From: Ophthalmolycus amberensis
Lineage: Eukaryota; Chordata; Actinopteri; Perciformes; Zoarcidae
DNA: 64,000 nt
Direction: 5' to 3'
Assembly (NCBI GenBank): GCA_024529925.1
Contig: JAFEUB010000314.1
Coordinates: 529,001 to 593,000, forward strand
The translations under genes and the position numbers were made by a program. Of this stretch, positions 59,760-64,000 are shown one piece after another. Numbering within the stretch: the stretch's first letter is position 1; each line of letters begins with the position of its first letter. The notes below the pieces were generated by a model. The model worked only from the letters and a program-made list of their open reading frames with translations. It did no database searches and had not been told where the DNA came from.

Positions 59760-62467
59760 TACCACATTACATTCAGACAGGCAGGCAGGCAGAGAACAGT
59801 GGTGATGGGAGATTTCCTGTCGGCCAGGCGTGCACATGTGAAGGTCCACGGTTGCCTTTATCATCTCGCCTGACGGATACACTGATGGCACCGTGGCGCA
59901 CGAAAGCACAGACTCTCTCTTTCAACCACACACACACACACACACAGAGACAGACATGAGGGCGTTCACATGGTGCTCATTCGAGAGCAGATTCTTTCAC
60001 TGAATGACTGGGTCATAGTGTGGAGATCTTTTTTTTTTTTTCGGACAAATCTAGCCACGAAAGGTTGAAATGCGCTCCTGATTTCTGTTTTAAACATCAC
60101 AAAGGCAGTTTTAGAGAGAACAAGTGCGAAGCAGAACAGCATTCTTGTTGTTGTTACAGAAGAGAATGGACACACTCAAACACACACAGGACAAGAGCAA
60201 TGGTACCTATGCAAACTTTCAAAGCCTCTTGCAAGGCTTTGGGTACAATCAAAGGTCCAAAGGACAAGTGTGTGTGTGTGCATGTGTGTGTACTATTGTT
60301 GCATTCGCCTAGGTGTTTAAAGGGTCTGTTAAGGGTCTTGTTTCATTTTGTCCTCTGCGGCAGTGCGATAGAGGGAATTTCATTATTGCAAATATTCATG
60401 CAAAGCTATGTCTCTCTGCTGATGAGCATGCCCTCAGGCTTCTGTCTCATACACAATGACGCTCACACACGCACGCACACACACACACACACTAACACTC
60501 TGCGTCCGTCAACCACACTCGCGCATATACATACTCTCATTCCATGCAGTCTGTCTCTTTTACCAACTCTCAGTAACACACATGCTCAGACACTCGTCAA
60601 AACATGCGTGACTGCCACACAGACACAGTCACGCATATCGTGTGTGTGTGTGTGTGTGTGTGTGTGGCTAAAAGGGGCTGCTTGAGGTTACGAACCATTT
60701 CAGTGTTACAAACTAAATTTGCCCCAATTCTCTTGTACATGGCTGCACTTAATACCCCTTTACACAGTCGGACACACACATAGTTGGATGAATGCACACT
60801 CACATTAGCTGCAACAGATAGACACACAAATGTATACAACAACATGCACATAAAAGCAAGCAGACTTTAAAAAGTAGCCCCAATATCTGCACAGAAACAT
60901 GTACCTTAGCACACACACACACACATACACATGAAAAATTACACACAATTACATATGTGCATGCAAAAGGTCAAATTACGCACACAAACACACATACAAA
61001 GGAGAGCCCTGCCCCATGTGGATGTGACCCAATGACCCTGCTGTCACACACAGTGCCCATCTGCCACAGAGAGGCACAGAGGGAGGGGACAGAGGGTGGG
61101 GCTGTCTTGAGGGAGGGGGGTAAGTAAGTGCTTTGGGCAGGAGGTGTGTGTGTGTGTGTGGGGGGGGGGGGGGTCCTTAGGAAGGAACAGAGCAAAGAAA
61201 GAATGTGTCTTCACGGTAAATTTTTACTTTTGCACAGATGTGCTGTTTGGTGCCTGGAGAAGTTTTAGTGGTATAAGACCCCCTCTAGTCTCTCCATGCC
61301 CTCCCCCTCTTAACACACACACACACGCACACACACACACACACACACGCATACAGAACAAAGTGTACTGCTGTTAGCCCGGGGCTGATCTATCCAGAAC
61401 CTCCTGTCCGCTGCCGTCTCAAGCGTCCTATGGTAAATAAAGAAAATACTCAGAGAAGCAGGCTGACTACTGTCCTGAATGTAAGGCAAGGCAAGGCAAG
61501 GCAAGTTTATTTGTATAGCACATTTCAACAACAAGGTAATTCAAAGTGCTTCACATGAAACCACTAAAAGCATAAAGGCAAAAGTAAAGGAGATTTAAAA
61601 CATACATTGAAACAATAATCGATGTCTCCCTGAGACATTACGCTGCACGCAATCAACCATACACTGCCGCAATTCTGCAATTACTCGCACACAAACCACG
61701 TCTGGAAAAGATCTCTGCCGATCTGCGTTTTATAGTGTACGCCTTGCACGAACTCGGTCCCGGAGGAAATGGCGATATTTTGTGCACTTTCTAAATTTGA
61801 ATCGATGCATGTAGAACAGATGAGGACCAGAGAGGGAACAAAGACGTCCGAGGCAAGCGAGGGATGATGGGGGAAGGAAGGAGACTTGCTGTTGCCCTGT
61901 GAAAACGGTGCACCTCCACTTTTAATAGTTCCACTGAAGGTATTATAATAGCTTAGTACAGCAGGTTTAAAAAAGAAAAAAGAAGCAGTTTATTAAATAA
62001 AGACAAAGAAAAACAACATCAACAAGGTTTTAATCTGAAAACTCTGCTTGATTTCTTAATTTCTGGAGATATGAGGTTTTCCTTGATGTGGAAACATGTA
62101 ATATTGATAGAAAATCTGTTCCAGACGAGAGGAAATTTGGCTTTAAGGATGCTTCATGAAAACTTTTTGGTGCATAACTATGGCTCCCAAACAGGAAGGG
62201 ATGGGTCTGTTGTGAAAAGCTGGTTATAGTTATATGGTGATTTATGATCCGCAGTTGCATCGGGCAGTTATTGCTTTTTTATATCGTACATCCACGAGCA
62301 ATATGATGGCAGTTACTCTCTGACCAATGCCTGAAAACAGCCATGAAGTTTTAGTTTTGGTGCCGACTGTGTTTCATTATTTTATTGTTCAATTTGATTT
62401 TTTTGCAAAGTATTTTTCATGTAAATGCCAGCTATAACGACACAAAATATTGGACACCGACGTCTTT
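59760..62467. other. intergenic, CA-rich
   Basis: No gene is recognised. The stretch has several CA/TG tracts (59925-59946, 60471-60492, 60640-60666, 61315-61348), a G run near 61159-61172 and the retroposon tail at 61484-61620. 61630-62380 is repeat-poor, and I see nothing definite in it. Confidence 0.65.
61484..61620 (-). mobile_element. LINE/SINE 3' tail with GGCAA pentamers
   Basis: On the plus strand (GGCAA)n is followed by GTTTATTTGTATAGCACATTTC and AATTCAAAGTGCTTCACAT. Its reverse complement is the usual 3' end of a widespread fish L2-like retroposon with a TTGCC tail. The copy is strongly 5'-truncated with no coding region. Confidence 0.7.
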
Positions 62468-62815
62468 AGGAGGAGGAGGAGGAGGAGGAGGAGGAGGAGG
62501 AGGAGGAGGAGGAGGAGGAGGAGGAGGAGGAGGAGGAGGAGGAGGAGGAGGAGGAGGAGGAGGAGGAGGAGGAGGAGGAGGAGGAGGAGGAGGAGGAGGA
62601 GGAGGAGGAGGAGGAGGAGGAGGAGGAGGAGGAGGAGGAGGAGGAGGAGGAGGAGGAGGAGGAGGAGGAGGAGGAGGAGGAGGAGGAGGAGGAGGAGGAG
62701 GAGGAGGAGGAGGAGGAGGAGGAGGAGGAGGAGGAGGAGGAGGAGGAGGAGGAGGAGGAGGAGGAGGAGGAGGAGGAGGAGGAGGAGGAGGAGGAGGAGG
62801 AGGAGGAGGAGGAGG
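62468..62815. repeat. perfect AGG trinucleotide array, 116 copies
   Basis: 348 bp of uninterrupted AGG on the plus strand. The long open frames here (poly-Gly, poly-Arg, poly-Leu, poly-Ser) are artefacts of the repeat. GGA repeats can form compact G-quadruplexes and, as a purine strand, triplexes. Lack of any interruption suggests recent expansion or a consensus-collapsed assembly. Confidence 0.98.
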
Positions 62816-63749
62816 CCAACTGTACCGGTGTCAGACGGGGCTGCTGCCAGCGCACATCCTGCCAACACACACACCAGGAGCCAGACATGCACACGCACTC
62901 TCAGGCCTTGCCCTAAGTGTGTGAACAACCCTGCCAACTGTAGCCTACACGCACCCACCACCACCACCACAACCCTCACCCCCCACAACCCCTGAAGACC
63001 CAATCTGGGATCGGTCGACAGCGACAACTCTGGTGCCAAGCTTTGCCCCGCTGCCGGCCCTGCTCGTGTGCATTTCACTGAGTTAGGAACGCAGGTTGAC
63101 TGAGCTTTCGACACAAAGACTGATTACACGTCACATCGCGAAGAGGTGGAAATGCATCTTGGTGCTGTGAATCGTTTGAGAATGTTTGTATTCTTCTGAG
63201 AGCAAAAATCAACCTGGATGTTGTATAATGCTGGGGGATTGTTGTCCATCGGCACCCATTCGCCTCCGTGAGCCTCTGTGTACATACCCGCGATTTATTT
63301 ACTCCCAAGCTTGAAGTGGCGGTTCAGTCGACTCATGTAGTACCATTTCAGGCTTTTTGTCTTGGATTTAAATTCTGCTCACGACCTTTTGTCGCATGAC
63401 ATCCTCTCTGAGTTTCCCCCCTTCTCTATCAAACGCATGCTATCTCAGAGGAAATGCCTCAAAAATCTTTGTTAGAAATCCCCTAATACATCTTTAAACC
63501 TCTCAGATGGGAGAAATTGTTTTTTTGGTCAAACCTAGGCTTCTAAATCTGATTATGTAAAGACTGTACTGCAACCTGGGGTGCTGTGTAGATTCACATT
63601 CAAAGATGACTTGTCAGAAATAATCATACTCCAAAAAATATGGTCACATTTGCTTGCTTTACTAACTTTCTTTCCCCTCAAATGGTCATCTGCAATATAG
63701 CTGAGGTGTGTTACGTCTTTGCATAAATGAAGACTCTGCAACAATTAAT
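62816..63749. other. intergenic, no feature recognised
   Basis: Repeat-poor sequence lies between the AGG array and the dispersed repeat at the right edge. Short open frames have no recognisable motif, and splice-like sites are not organised into an exon chain. Confidence 0.6.
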
Positions 63750-64000
63750 GAGACTGAGAGTCTACAGTCATGCTAGCAGCTCTGTGAGGCTGCACTTAGG
63801 CCCACTGGTGCTTTGAGCGAAATGCGAACATCAGCATGCTACACAATGCTCACTCCAACCCTAACCCCATGCTCACAATGACAATGATTCATGCTGATGT
63901 TTAACATGTTCACTGTGTTCGTTTGGCATGTTGGCACGGTAACGTTTTATGTTTAGATATGCAAATGAGGCATTATCTAATGCTAGCTTTAGGAGATACA
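63750..64000. repeat. dispersed fish repeat, continues past the window
   Basis: CAGCTCTGTGAGGCTGCACT, then GCTTTGAGCGAAATGCGAAC, CATCAGCATGCTACACAATG and GCTCACAATGACAATG appear in order. This matches a very common teleost dispersed repeat rich in CATGCTAAC-type phrases. The right end lies outside the window. Confidence 0.6.

Noticed and set aside
62385..63114. Very long open frames of 140-240 codons on both strands
   Set aside because: They are translations of the AGG array (poly-Gly, Arg, Leu, Ser); no start context, splice structure or protein family supports a gene.

Overview
This window is vertebrate nuclear DNA, most likely from a ray-finned (teleost) fish. One clear gene crosses the left two thirds: an ephrin-B, best assigned to ephrin-B3 (efnb3), plus strand, four exons in view. 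The teleost call rests on large introns, a very high density of CA/TG microsatellites, and many dispersed sequences that resemble common fish repeats. It contains no prokaryotic operons, no CRISPR array and no recognisable tRNA or rRNA gene. Most long open frames are translated microsatellites.

Layout. 1-4125 is the 3' part of efnb3 intron 1; exon 1 (signal peptide) lies upstream of the window. Exon 2 (4126-4416) encodes most of the Eph-receptor-binding domain and carries an apparent 1-bp insertion. Intron 2 (about 29 kb, 4417-33402) holds microsatellites, a PIF/Harbinger deletion derivative with a TTA target duplication (8602-10001), MITE-like elements and a 206-bp CT array. Exon 3 (33403-33495), exon 4 (36145-36207) and terminal exon 5 (39507-39940, linker, transmembrane helix and PDZ-binding tail) complete the coding region. 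A long 3' UTR follows, ending at one of several polyadenylation signals up to about 44.6 kb.

44.6-51.9 kb is intergenic, with a short MITE, a 16-bp inverted repeat pair and a CpG-rich patch. On the minus strand at 52.2-54.3 kb lies a small spliced gene or recent pseudogene. Its last three exons encode a domain resembling the DUF4806 family; a 1-bp deletion in the last exon and an in-frame stop in a candidate 5' exon leave its status open. A 10-bp inverted repeat brackets it, so it could be part of a mobile element.

54.5-64 kb is intergenic: dispersed fish repeats, a solo LTR with CATG target duplications (59166-59755), a LINE/SINE 3' tail (61484-61620), and a perfect 348-bp AGG array (62468-62815).

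I found no convincing evidence of a wholly new biological system. The observations most worth checking are the two single-base frameshifts in otherwise conserved exons, the possibly mobile DUF4806-like gene, and a candidate 36-bp cryptic exon directly behind the CT array.
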